Shown here piece by piece: positions 17,321-25,458 of a stretch of DNA of 64,000 nt. This DNA is from Clostridia bacterium (lineage in GTDB: Bacteria; Bacillota; Clostridia; Oscillospirales; CAG-382): positions 1 to 64,000 of the forward strand of contig JAFYPA010000003.1 in NCBI GenBank assembly GCA_017560085.1, in the 5' to 3' direction. Made by a program: the position numbers and the translations under genes. The first letter of the stretch is position 1; each line of letters starts with the position of its first letter. The notes below the pieces were generated by a model, which was given only the letters and a program-made list of their open reading frames with translations, was not told where the DNA came from and did not search any database.

Positions 17321-18037
17321 ATGGAGCTTAAAAACGACAGAATTTATTCCTACGGCGAATATTTTGAAAGAAAGCTTTATCGCGGAGATATACTTTTCCG
17401 TCCGCCGGGCGGTGTGGTTGAATCGGTGGGGGCTCAGTCAACATATATTGTGACGCTTGATTTTTCCGGTAAGGCGGTGACAGCCGACTATTCGAGAAAT
17501 CTCCCGGGAAAAATCCAGCCGCTCTGCGAGGATGCGCTTATATCACGGTTTCTGCCGATAATCCGCCCGATAAATATAAACGGAATTATGCGTATATACG
17601 AAAATCTGATAAATCTTGCCGACAAGAATTCCCCCGCGGCAAGAGAGCTTGTGCTGGAGCTTTTATACAGTGTGAATGCGGAGATAAGCAAGCGTAATTA
17701 CGAGAGGCTAAAGCCCGTGAACAATGCCTGCGAGACGGCACTTCTGTATATGCGGCAGAATGCGGATAAGCAGATTACTCTTGAGGAGCTGTCGAATCTT
17801 GTGCATCTTGAGAAGAGCTATTTCGTAAGGCTGTTCAGACAGACAACGGGAAAGACCCCGATTGAGGCTCTTATTTCCATTCGTCTTGACAAGGCGAACG
17901 ACCTTATTGCAAATACCGATATGAAAATCTGCGACATTGCCCCTTTGTGCGGGTACAACACGGTGTCCTTCTTTATTTCCTCATACAAGGAGCGGTACGG
18001 AGTTACACCGAGGGAGCACAGAAGAAATTCCGAGTGA
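17321..18037 (+). CDS. AraC family transcriptional regulator, unclear N-terminus
   Basis: 238 residues from the first ATG. The C-terminal half is a clear AraC DNA-binding domain (ITLEELSNLVHLEKSYFVRLFRQTTGKTPIEALISIRLDKANDLI ... CGYNTVSFFISSYKERYGVTPREHRR; shown in parts, about residues 140-238). The N-terminal half is a beta-rich sensor. The frame stays open upstream to 17195, adding plausible sequence (GDDFTDITVLEAKSFTSESQ), yet contains no ATG, GTG or TTG and no good ribosome binding site. The true start is therefore uncertain: a rare start codon, a damaged 5' end or a sequence error. Position suggests it controls the facing glycan cluster. Confidence 0.82.
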   Translation: MELKNDRIYSYGEYFERKLYRGDILFRPPGGVVESVGAQSTYIVTLDFSGKAVTADYSRNLPGKIQPLCEDALISRFLPIIRPININGIMRIYENLINLADKNSPAARELVLELLYSVNAEISKRNYERLKPVNNACETALLYMRQNADKQITLEELSNLVHLEKSYFVRLFRQTTGKTPIEALISIRLDKANDLIANTDMKICDIAPLCGYNTVSFFISSYKERYGVTPREHRRNSE

Positions 18038-18045
18038 TATAACAA

Positions 18046-18080
18046 AGCCACGGAGACTGCCTTATGCTCCGTGGCTTTTC
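18046..18080. terminator. bidirectional terminator
   Basis: AGCCACGGAG (18046-18055) pairs with CTCCGTGGCT (18067-18076), followed by TTTT. It lies between the converging AraC and mreC genes. Confidence 0.85.
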
Positions 18081-18086
18081 GTGCTT

Positions 18087-18959
18087 TTATTCGGGTGTGA
18101 CGTCGTATATTCTTTCGAAATCCGTTACTATCATAACGGCGTCCTCGTTTACAAGGTCACAGGTCGGGGTGATAATGAGGGTGAGTGTCTGGGTGGTGGC
18201 GTCTCTTTGTATTTCGGCAACATTACCCACGGAAAGCTCACCGGGGAAGATTTCGCCCGTGCCTGCGGTGGTTACATGGTCGCCTATCTTTACGTCGGTG
18301 TCTATGGGAAGTCCCGTGATTTTACACTGACCGACAACCGAAAGATTGTAGTCGCCCTGAAGAATTCCTGGGGTGCCGCTTCTTGTGAGGTACACGCCCG
18401 CAGAGGAATTGTGGGAGATGAGAGTTACCGCTCTTGAGGTAAGGGGACCCTCCTCCGTGATGATGCCGAGAATTCCGCTTGAGGTGATTATCGGCATATT
18501 CTTTTTCACGCCGTGCATTGTGCCCTTGTCGACGGTGAAGGAGGTCAGGAAGTTTCCGCTTCCGCGGGAGATTATTTTGGTGTTTACGAGAGAGAGCTTG
18601 TTGTATTCTCTCTTGAGCTCAAGGTAGGAGTAAAGCTGTTCGTTTTCCGCCTTGAGTGCCTCTATGCCTGCGATTTCGCCGATAAGCTCGTTGTTCTGTG
18701 CCTTGAGGAGCATGTTTTCCTCCTTGAGCCTTGCGATATCGCCGAAGTATTTGCCTATGCCCGTGATTCCGTCGGAAACGGCGCTTGTGCAGTAGGTTAT
18801 GGGGTAGGTGATTATATTCACAAGCCCGCTGAGAATTCCCGAAAAGCCCGTGAAATATGATAGTACGGCGGTGAGTGACAGAAGGATTGAGATAAGAATA
18901 CTCAATACGAAAAATCTCGACTGCCGTTTGGTTGTGACGTCTTTTGTATTGTAAGCCAT
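18087..18959 (-). CDS. mreC: rod shape-determining protein MreC
   Basis: 290 residues from the ATG at 18959 (TTGGAG box 7 bases upstream). One N-terminal membrane helix (about 15-40), a coiled coil (about 60-105: RLKEENMLLKAQNNELIGEIAGIEALKAENEQL in parts) and the beta-barrel C-terminal half with GSGNFLTSFTVDKGTMHGVKKNMPI and GVYLTRSG match MreC, the extracytoplasmic scaffold of the elongasome. mreB and mreD are not beside it, so it is an orphan copy or the operon is split in this lineage. Confidence 0.9.
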   Translation of the reverse strand: MAYNTKDVTTKRQSRFFVLSILISILLSLTAVLSYFTGFSGILSGLVNIITYPITYCTSAVSDGITGIGKYFGDIARLKEENMLLKAQNNELIGEIAGIEALKAENEQLYSYLELKREYNKLSLVNTKIISRGSGNFLTSFTVDKGTMHGVKKNMPIITSSGILGIITEEGPLTSRAVTLISHNSSAGVYLTRSGTPGILQGDYNLSVVGQCKITGLPIDTDVKIGDHVTTAGTGEIFPGELSVGNVAEIQRDATTQTLTLIITPTCDLVNEDAVMIVTDFERIYDVTPE

Positions 18960-19014
18960 ATAAACTCCAATGAAATATTTTTGACACCGTTTGTCTTTGT
19001 TCATAAAAATAATC

Positions 19015-19043
19015 TTTACAAAGTAAGACAAATGGGGTATAAT
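19015..19043 (+). promoter_or_regulatory. promoter of the U32 peptidase/dus operon
   Basis: TTTACA (19015-19020), 17-base spacer, TATAAT (19038-19043). Confidence 0.75.
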
Positions 19044-19138
19044 ACTATGATAGTTAATTACATTATAATTCCTTGCGAAGTAAATTTCAAGTACATTTTG
19101 AAAACTTCACATAAAACTTACGATTGGAGGAGCGCATA

Positions 19139-21190
19139 ATGAGAAAACCCTATCTTCTTGCACCCTGCGGAAGCTACGATGCCGTGCTTGCCGCTATAAG
19201 CGCGGGTGCGGACGAATGCTATTTCGGCGGAAGCGGACTTAACGCCAGAATGAATGCCAGAGGCTTTACGGAAGAAGAGTTTTACAATGCTCTGCGTATT
19301 TTAAAGCTCCACGGCGTAAGGTCGAATATAACTCTTAACACTCTTAATTTCGACAGAGAGCTTCCCGAGACTCTTGCCTTTGCAAAAAAGGCGTGGGAAA
19401 GCGGAGCGGATGCCTTTATCGTGCAGGATCTGGGTCTTGCAAGGCTTCTTTATGAGAGCATCCCGGGTGTTGAGCTTCACGCAAGCACGCAATGTGCCTG
19501 CCATAATCTTGAGGGTGCGATTGCACTTTCAAGGCTCGGCTTTTCAAGAATAGTTCTCGCAAGGGAGCTTCCCTTAGAGGATATAAAGGAAATCACCGAA
19601 TACGGAAGAAGCGTCGGCAACTTCGAAACAGAGGTATTTATCCACGGAGCTCTGTGCGTGTCCCATTCGGGAATGTGCCTTATGAGCTCGGTTATAGGCG
19701 GAAGAAGCGGAAACAGAGGACTTTGCGCACAGCCGTGCAGAATGCAGGGCTCGCTTACGAATTCAAAAGGTGAGCAAAGGAAAAATCTCTATCCCTTGAG
19801 TCTTCGTGACCTTACTCTTTCAAGGCATATTACGGAGCTTTCGGAGCTCGGTATAGCATCCCTTAAAATCGAGGGCAGAATGAAAAGCCCCGACTATGTT
19901 TACAAGACGGTGAAGATTCTTCGCGGTCTTATTGACAAGAATGAAAATGCGGACGAGAAGAGGTACGGCGAGCTTTCGGATATCTTCTCGAGAGGCGGCT
20001 TTACGGACGGATATTTCACAAAGAAGTATTTTGCCGACAACAGAAAAATGTACGGCTTCCGCAGTGACGACGATAAGGCAAAAACTTATGGCACCGAGGT
20101 GGAAATTCCGCCCATACCGAAGGTACCCGTGAGGCTTTACGCAAAAATACGAAGTGGCGAAAGACCTTATGCAAGGCTTGAGGCATACGGAAAAATCGGA
20201 GAATTCACCCTTGAGGGAATTGTCGGAAATGCCGTGAATGCTCCTATGACAAGGGAAAGCTTTCTTAAAAATATGTCAAAGCTCGGCTCGACTGAGTTCG
20301 TACTGTCACAGAGCGAGATAGACCTTGACGACGGACTTTTCCTTGCTGCGTCCGAGATAAACGCACTCAGAAGAGGTGCCGTTGAGGCTCTGGAGAGGGC
20401 TATCCTTTCGGATAAATCGGGAGCCGTTTGCAGGGCTCGAGAGGTAAGCACAGACGGATTCGAGACGGAAAAGAGAAGCTGCAGAAGGGCGAAAATCCGC
20501 TTTATAACGGATAACCCGAATTTCACCTACAGCAAAAAGGAATATCCCGAGGAGCTTGAGAGCATTTGTCTGCCTCTGGAGCTTTTCGGAAAGGGTACGG
20601 TTGAAAATATAAAGCTTCCCTTCGGGGTAAGGCTTCCGAGAGTAATATTCGAGGAAGAAAAGGAAAATATAAGAATCGCTCTTGAAAACGCAAGGGACAT
20701 CGGTGCAAGATATGTGTATATCTCAAACATCGGTCATATAGAGTACGCAAGAGATACCTCCTTGCCGATATACGGCGGTATGGGGCTTAATATTGCGAAT
20801 TCGCAGGCACTTCTGGAATATGCCGCAATGGGACTTTCCTGCGTGACGCTTTCCACGGAGCTCAAGAGTGCGCAGATGCGTGATATCCTTCGTGTAAAGG
20901 GTGTGGAAGCGGCTTGCGTTGTAAGGGGCAGACTTCCTCTTATGGTGCTTGAGTCCTGCATTCTCAGGGCAAACGGACTTTGCTCAAATTTCGGCGGTGA
21001 GAGTCGTATATGCGGTGAATACACGGACAGAATCGGAAAGAAATTCCCCATATATCCCGAAAGAAGATTTACAGACGGGAAAAATCCCTGCCGTAACATC
21101 ATTCTCAATGCGGATATCCTCGACCTTTATTCAAAGAAGGACGAGGTATCCAAGTGCGGCACGGAAATACTTGAAATTATAACGGAATAA
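19139..21190 (+). CDS. U32 family peptidase with DUF3656-type C-terminus
   Basis: 683 residues from the ATG at 19139, chosen for the GGAGG at 19126-19130. It opens with LAPCGSYDAVLAAISAGADECYFGG and carries the U32 signature region EVFIHGALCVSHSGMCLMSS plus conserved cysteines GLCAQPCR. The long C-terminal portion (about 380-683) matches the DUF3656-like extension of the RlhA/YhbU group. Some U32 proteins are collagenase-like; those with this architecture act in 23S rRNA hydroxylation (RlhA). Followed 5 bases later by the dus gene, another RNA-modification enzyme, which favours an RNA role (inference). Confidence 0.88.
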   Translation: MRKPYLLAPCGSYDAVLAAISAGADECYFGGSGLNARMNARGFTEEEFYNALRILKLHGVRSNITLNTLNFDRELPETLAFAKKAWESGADAFIVQDLGLARLLYESIPGVELHASTQCACHNLEGAIALSRLGFSRIVLARELPLEDIKEITEYGRSVGNFETEVFIHGALCVSHSGMCLMSSVIGGRSGNRGLCAQPCRMQGSLTNSKGEQRKNLYPLSLRDLTLSRHITELSELGIASLKIEGRMKSPDYVYKTVKILRGLIDKNENADEKRYGELSDIFSRGGFTDGYFTKKYFADNRKMYGFRSDDDKAKTYGTEVEIPPIPKVPVRLYAKIRSGERPYARLEAYGKIGEFTLEGIVGNAVNAPMTRESFLKNMSKLGSTEFVLSQSEIDLDDGLFLAASEINALRRGAVEALERAILSDKSGAVCRAREVSTDGFETEKRSCRRAKIRFITDNPNFTYSKKEYPEELESICLPLELFGKGTVENIKLPFGVRLPRVIFEEEKENIRIALENARDIGARYVYISNIGHIEYARDTSLPIYGGMGLNIANSQALLEYAAMGLSCVTLSTELKSAQMRDILRVKGVEAACVVRGRLPLMVLESCILRANGLCSNFGGESRICGEYTDRIGKKFPIYPERRFTDGKNPCRNIILNADILDLYSKKDEVSKCGTEILEIITE

Positions 21191-21195
21191 AAGAA

Positions 21196-22179
21196 ATGAT
21201 AAAAATAGGAAATACGGAATACAGGCACGGTCTTTTTCTTGCTCCCATGGCGGGAGTGACGGACAAGTCCTTCCGTGCGCTCTGCAAGAAGAGGGGAGCG
21301 GAGGGAATGACCACCGAGATGGTTTCCTCAAAGGCTCTTATATTCAAGGACAAGAAAACAAACGCCCTTTGTGAGATTCCCGATGCGGAAAGACCCTGTG
21401 CCCTTCAGCTTTTCGGAAGGGTCCCGGACGAAATGGGCAGAGCGGCGCTGCTTGTTACAAAATACAATCCTTGTGCGATTGACATAAATATGGGCTGTCC
21501 CGCACCGAAGATTGCGGGCAACGGTGACGGCTCGGCTCTTATGAAGAATCCGGAGCTTTGCGGCGAGATTGTTGCGTGCATACGCCGTTATCTCGATACC
21601 GAGGGCTTTTACGATTTACCCGTGACGGTGAAAATCCGTGCGGGCTTTGACAAGGCGCACATCAACGCGGTAGAGGTTGCAAGGGCGTGTGAGAGAAGCG
21701 GTGCCGCGGCTATCGCAGTACACGGAAGAACAAGAGAGCAGATGTATGCTCCGCCTGTGAATCTCGATATAATAAGAGATGTAAAGAGGGCGGTATCCGT
21801 CCCCGTTATCGGAAACGGCGATGTAACAAGCGAGGAGGAAGCCGTGCATATGCTCGAATACACGGGCTGTGACGGACTTATGATTGGCAGAGGCTCGCTG
21901 GGAAACCCTTATATATTCGAGCGGATTGCATACTATCTCGAAAACGGCACGAAAATGGTTGAGCGCTCCGATGCCGTGAAAAAAGAGGACATCATATTCC
22001 ATATGACCTCGCTTATTGCCGAAAAAGGCGAATACACGGGCACTCGTGAGGCGAGAAAGCATATTGCGTGGTACATCAAGGGAAAGCCCGGCAGTGCGGC
22101 ACTTCGTGATGAGGTTAACAGAGCGGAAACGACGGAAGCGATTCTTGAGGTTGTGGAAAAGGCATTCGGGGAATGCTGA
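21196..22179 (+). CDS. dusB: tRNA-dihydrouridine synthase (DusB-like)
   Basis: 327 residues, FMN-dependent TIM barrel that reduces uridines in tRNA D-loops. Visible: LAPMAGVTDKSFRALC, TEMVSSKAL, QLFGRVPDEM, DINMGCPAPKI with the catalytic cysteine, VKIRAGFD, AVHGRTREQMY and DGLMIGRGSLGNP. It starts 5 bases after the U32 gene, so the two are co-transcribed. Confidence 0.95.
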   Translation: MIKIGNTEYRHGLFLAPMAGVTDKSFRALCKKRGAEGMTTEMVSSKALIFKDKKTNALCEIPDAERPCALQLFGRVPDEMGRAALLVTKYNPCAIDINMGCPAPKIAGNGDGSALMKNPELCGEIVACIRRYLDTEGFYDLPVTVKIRAGFDKAHINAVEVARACERSGAAAIAVHGRTREQMYAPPVNLDIIRDVKRAVSVPVIGNGDVTSEEEAVHMLEYTGCDGLMIGRGSLGNPYIFERIAYYLENGTKMVERSDAVKKEDIIFHMTSLIAEKGEYTGTREARKHIAWYIKGKPGSAALRDEVNRAETTEAILEVVEKAFGEC

Positions 22180-22183
22180 TTTT

Positions 22184-22222
22184 GAAATTCGGAATTCGGA
22201 ATTTTCATTTATTGAAATTGGT
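22184..22222. repeat. short intergenic sequence shared with 54331-54387
   Basis: GAAATTCGGAATT (22184-22196) and TTGAAATTGGT (22212-22222) recur in the same order at 54331-54343 and 54377-54387, each time at the end of a gene. Probably a degenerate dispersed repeat. Confidence 0.4.
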
Positions 22223-22250
22223 GCAGTTGAAAGTTTTTATACAATAAAGA

Positions 22251-22284
22251 ATCCCGACTGGCATGTCAGTCGGGATGTTTCTTT
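22251..22284. terminator. bidirectional terminator between dus and recR
   Basis: ATCCCGACTG (22251-22260) pairs with CAGTCGGGAT (22267-22276), then a T-rich run. The same stem sequence is reused at 38740-38768. Confidence 0.85.
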
Positions 22285-22288
22285 TTGG

Positions 22289-22915
22289 TTACATTTCGCG
22301 TCTGCCTTCGATGGCTTTGAAGAGGGTGAATTCGTCGGCGTATTCGAGGTCGGCTCCTACGGGGATGCCGTAGGCGAGGCGCGTTACCTTTACACCGAGG
22401 GGCTTGGCGAGTCTTGAGATGTACATCGCCGTTGCGTCGCCTTCAACCGTGGGGTTGGTTGCGAGAATGAGCTCTATTTCCTTTTCGGGGGCTTCCGAGA
22501 TGAGGCTCTGGATTCTTGCGAGAAGCTCCTTTACGGTTATGTCGTCGGGGCCTATGCCGTTAAGGGGAGAGATGATTCCGTGAAGAACGTGGAAGGTGCC
22601 GGAGTATTCGTGAATTCTCTCGATTGCCGCAACATCTCTCGGGTCCTCAAGAACGCATATCTGTCGCTTGTTTCTTTCGGCATCCGAGCACACCGAGCAG
22701 ACCTCGCTGTCGCAGATGTTCTGACAGATACTGCATCTTCTTGTCAGATTCTTTGCGGAAATAAGGGCATCCGCAAAGGATTTTACCTCGCTGTCGGAGA
22801 GGGTCAGAATGTGAAACGCGATTCTGTAAGCGGATTTTCTTCCCACGCCCGGGAGATTGCGGAACTTCTCCGCAAGGTTTTCAAGGGCGGGAACGTATTC
22901 CTTGTTCTGTGCCAT
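22289..22915 (-). CDS. recR: recombination protein RecR
   Basis: 208 residues, the normal length. Helix-hairpin-helix FRNLPGVGRKSAYRIAFHIL near residue 17, a four-cysteine zinc finger (CSICQNICDSEVCSVCSD, about 55-72) and a Toprim domain with CVLEDPRDVAAIE. RecR works with RecF/RecO to load RecA at gaps. It begins 4 bases after ybaB, the conserved order. Confidence 0.96.
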   Translation of the reverse strand: MAQNKEYVPALENLAEKFRNLPGVGRKSAYRIAFHILTLSDSEVKSFADALISAKNLTRRCSICQNICDSEVCSVCSDAERNKRQICVLEDPRDVAAIERIHEYSGTFHVLHGIISPLNGIGPDDITVKELLARIQSLISEAPEKEIELILATNPTVEGDATAMYISRLAKPLGVKVTRLAYGIPVGADLEYADEFTLFKAIEGRREM

Positions 22916-22919
22916 GGAA

Positions 22920-23264
22920 TCAGAAAAGTCCGGGCATTGAGATGTTTCCGGTAATCTTGTTCATAGCCTCGGAGGATTCCTCCTCGACCTTCTTGATAGC
23001 CTCGTTTACAGCGGCTACGAGTGTATCCTCGAGGGTTTCGATATCGTCGGGGTCTACTATTTCCTCTGCGAGCTTTATGGAGAGAACCTCCTTCTTGCCG
23101 TTAATCTTTACGTTAACGGCTCCGCCGCCTGCTGCTATATCGTATTCCTTTGCGTTGAGCTCTTCCTGGAGTGCCTCCATATCTGCCTGCATCTTCTGTG
23201 CCTGCTTTATCATGGACTGCATATTCTGAGGGCCGCCCATACCCTTGGGTAATCTTGCTTTCAT
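22920..23264 (-). CDS. YbaB/EbfC nucleoid-associated protein
   Basis: 114 residues: helical start with MQSMIKQAQKMQADMEALQEELN, then the conserved sheet DIAAGGGAVNVKINGKKEVLSIKL. Dimeric DNA-binding protein. The usual upstream partner dnaX is missing here, so this copy of the dnaX-ybaB-recR string is broken; ybaB has its own promoter at 23320-23349. Confidence 0.94.
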   Translation of the reverse strand: MKARLPKGMGGPQNMQSMIKQAQKMQADMEALQEELNAKEYDIAAGGGAVNVKINGKKEVLSIKLAEEIVDPDDIETLEDTLVAAVNEAIKKVEEESSEAMNKITGNISMPGLF

Positions 23265-23319
23265 TTCGTTGTTTCCTTTCGTGGTGGATTTACTGCGATT
23301 GTTCGCTGTTAACTCTGTA

Positions 23320-23349
23320 ATTATACCACAGACGGAGCTCCTTTGTCAA
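23320..23349 (-). promoter_or_regulatory. promoter of the ybaB-recR operon
   Basis: Minus strand TTGACA (23349-23344), 18-base spacer, TATAAT (23325-23320). Confidence 0.78.
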
Positions 23350-23401
23350 GCAATTCGATAAATGTTTAAATTTACCAAAAAGGCGAGGCAGAATGCACAA
23401 A

Positions 23402-23424
23402 GCGGTGCGTCTTATGACACACCG
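23402..23424 (-). terminator. hairpin after the Gfo/Idh gene
   Basis: GCGGTG-GTC pairs with GAC-CACCGC around a short loop, with one mismatch. The minus-strand T-tract is weak (TTTG). Confidence 0.5.
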
Positions 23425-23437
23425 CAGAGCGAAATTT

Positions 23438-24499
23438 TTATTCAACATCAACAAGTCGTCCCGTTTCGGAGGAGAGCTGAATCGCATCCAGAATTTTCTG
23501 GCACTTGATACCGTCCGCGATTGTGGGATGACATTCAACCTTGTTTCCTCTTGCAATTTCAACGAAGGTTCCTTCCTGAGAAAGCTCGTACTTTGCTGGC
23601 ACCTTAACTGTATGCATACCGCCGCATTCCTTGTCTACCTTGCCGATGCAAACGGAAAGCTCGTCGGGGTGATTGAGGTCAAAGGAGATTATGCCGTCGC
23701 TTCCGAAGATATCGAAGGTGATGGTATTCTTGTGTCCGAGAACGCATCTGCTTATGGAGAAGTTTGCGGTTCTGCCGTTTTCAAGAGTTGCTATGAAGTT
23801 GCAGGCGTCGTCGGTTGTTACATTACCGTATTCCTCGGAATCGAGATATTTTCTTTCCTTTACGATTATGTCGCAGGTACCGAATACCTTCTTTATGTCG
23901 CCGAGGAGATAGGTGCACATATCAATAAGATGTACGCCCAGATCACCCAGCACGCCCGTGCCCGCGAATTCCTTGCGGAATCTCCATTCAAGGCGTCTGC
24001 CCGCCCAGAGACCGCTGTCCTTGAGGTACTTTACGTTTACGCCGAGAATGTCGCCGATTGCGTTTTCCTCAAGAAGGATTTTGGCGTATCTTACCGCACT
24101 TCTGAATCTGTAGGAGAAGCAAACCATACCGGGAGTGCCGTATTTTTCCTGAGCCTCGAGCATTGTCTTTGCCTGCTCATAGGAGATTCCGAGAGGCTTT
24201 TCCACATTTACGGGCTTGCCCTTTTCTATGGCATAAACCGCCATTTCGGGGTGGAGATAGTTGGGTGTGCAGACCTCAACCGCATCTACCTCGTCACAGT
24301 CAACGAGCTTTTTGTAATCCGTGAAGCGGAGGGCTTCGGGGATGCCGAGGATGTCGCCTCTTTCCTTAAGTCTTGTGGTGTCCGTGTCACAGATTGCGGA
24401 AATTCTGCAGTTCTTTACGTTCTTGAGTCCGCCGACGTGTGCGCCCATTGCTATACCGCCGACACCGATTATGCCTATTCTTATTTCCTTGTTTTCCAT
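23438..24499 (-). CDS. Gfo/Idh/MocA family oxidoreductase
   Basis: 353 residues. N-terminal Rossmann fold IGIIGVGGIAMGAHVGGL, then CTPNYLHPEMAVYAIEKGKPVNVEKPLG with the family EKP motif, and LGDLGVHLIDMCTYLLGDI carrying the GxHxxD catalytic element. NAD(P)-dependent oxidation or reduction of a sugar or inositol derivative. It follows the ThuA-like gene by 19 bases; the Gfo-ThuA pair is typical of sugar-ketone or trehalose-like pathways. Substrate not determinable. Confidence 0.92.
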   Translation of the reverse strand: MENKEIRIGIIGVGGIAMGAHVGGLKNVKNCRISAICDTDTTRLKERGDILGIPEALRFTDYKKLVDCDEVDAVEVCTPNYLHPEMAVYAIEKGKPVNVEKPLGISYEQAKTMLEAQEKYGTPGMVCFSYRFRSAVRYAKILLEENAIGDILGVNVKYLKDSGLWAGRRLEWRFRKEFAGTGVLGDLGVHLIDMCTYLLGDIKKVFGTCDIIVKERKYLDSEEYGNVTTDDACNFIATLENGRTANFSISRCVLGHKNTITFDIFGSDGIISFDLNHPDELSVCIGKVDKECGGMHTVKVPAKYELSQEGTFVEIARGNKVECHPTIADGIKCQKILDAIQLSSETGRLVDVE

Positions 24500-24518
24500 A
24501 ATATTTACCTCTCTTGAA

Positions 24519-25232
24519 TCAGCCTTCTATTTTGGGATAGTGTCCGAATGTGGGAGCTACCTTATTTTCCGTATAGCACCAGTTTGCGGCGTTGCGGAGA
24601 ATCCTGCCTATTACCTCCATATGGTACACGGGGAATTCCTCGTGACCGGGACGGAAGTAGAAGATTTTGCCCATACCTCTTGTGAAGGTGCATCCGCTTC
24701 TGAATACCTCACCGCCGGAGAAGTTGGATATGAACACAACATCGTCGGGCTTGGGGATATCAAAGCGTTCACCGTAGGTTTCCTCGTGGGGGATGTCGAA
24801 ATATTCGGGGATGCCGTTTGCTATCGGATGGCTGTGCTCAACGACCCATATTCTTTCTCTGTCACCGTCCTCACGCCACTTTGAGCGGCAGCAGGTTGCC
24901 ATAAGTCTTCTGAAGGGGAGGGAATAATGTCCCGAATGAAGCACCACAAGACCCATTCCCGCAAGGACTCTTTGGTATACCGCCTCGACTCTGTCCTCGG
25001 GTACCTTGTCGTGGGCAACATGTCCCCACCAGAAAAGGACATCCGTGTCTGCGAGCACCTCATTGGAAAGGCTTTCGTTTATGTCCTTGAGGGTGGCTGT
25101 GCGGATGTTGAGATTTTTGTCCTCGGAAAGAAGATTTTTAATTGCGCCGTGGATTCCTTCGGGGTATATTTCGCCGACCTTTTCGTTCTGCAGCTCGTGG
25201 ATATATTCGTTGTATATTGTTATATTTATCAT
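24519..25232 (-). CDS. ThuA-like (trehalose utilisation) domain protein
   Basis: 237 residues with a glutamine-amidotransferase-like fold: DVLFWWGHVAHDKV, GMGLVVLHSGHYSLPFRRLM, HPIANGIPEYFDIPHEETYGERFDIP, and KIFYFRPGHEEFPVYH near the end. The ThuA family occurs with Gfo/Idh oxidoreductases in sugar catabolism; its chemistry is poorly defined. First gene of this two-gene operon, divergent from the GHL6-type glycosidase. Confidence 0.9.
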   Translation of the reverse strand: MINITIYNEYIHELQNEKVGEIYPEGIHGAIKNLLSEDKNLNIRTATLKDINESLSNEVLADTDVLFWWGHVAHDKVPEDRVEAVYQRVLAGMGLVVLHSGHYSLPFRRLMATCCRSKWREDGDRERIWVVEHSHPIANGIPEYFDIPHEETYGERFDIPKPDDVVFISNFSGGEVFRSGCTFTRGMGKIFYFRPGHEEFPVYHMEVIGRILRNAANWCYTENKVAPTFGHYPKIEG

Positions 25233-25263
25233 TTATGTGCCTCCTTTTGGTTTTTATAGCTTC

Positions 25264-25292
25264 AGTATACTCTTTATATTGCTTTTTTGCAA
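25264..25292 (-). promoter_or_regulatory. promoter of the thuA-like/Gfo operon
   Basis: Minus strand TTGCAA (25292-25287), 17-base spacer, TATACT (25269-25264). The ribosome binding site is AAGGAGG before the ATG at 25232. Confidence 0.72.
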
Positions 25293-25384
25293 TAGATAAA
25301 TCGATAAAAATATTGGACTTTTGCAAAAAAAGGGAAAAATAATTTAAAAATGACATTTTCTCCATATTTTTCCCGAAAAAGATA

Positions 25385-25413
25385 TTGAAAAATACATCAT
25401 TTTACTGTATTAT
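25385..25413 (+). promoter_or_regulatory. promoter of the GHL6-type gene
   Basis: TTGAAA (25385-25390), 17-base spacer, TATTAT (25408-25413). The -10 lies inside the dyad at 25398-25427. Confidence 0.7.
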
Positions 25414-25427
25414 GGTATTGTAAAATG
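25398..25427. promoter_or_regulatory. 30-base dyad overlapping the -10 box
   Basis: CATTTTAC (25398-25405) and GTAAAATG (25420-25427) are perfect inverted arms with 14 bases between. Probably an operator for an unknown regulator controlling the divergent sugar genes. Confidence 0.65.
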
Positions 25428-25458
25428 AAAATTACTTTTTTGCGAAAGGAATTATATT

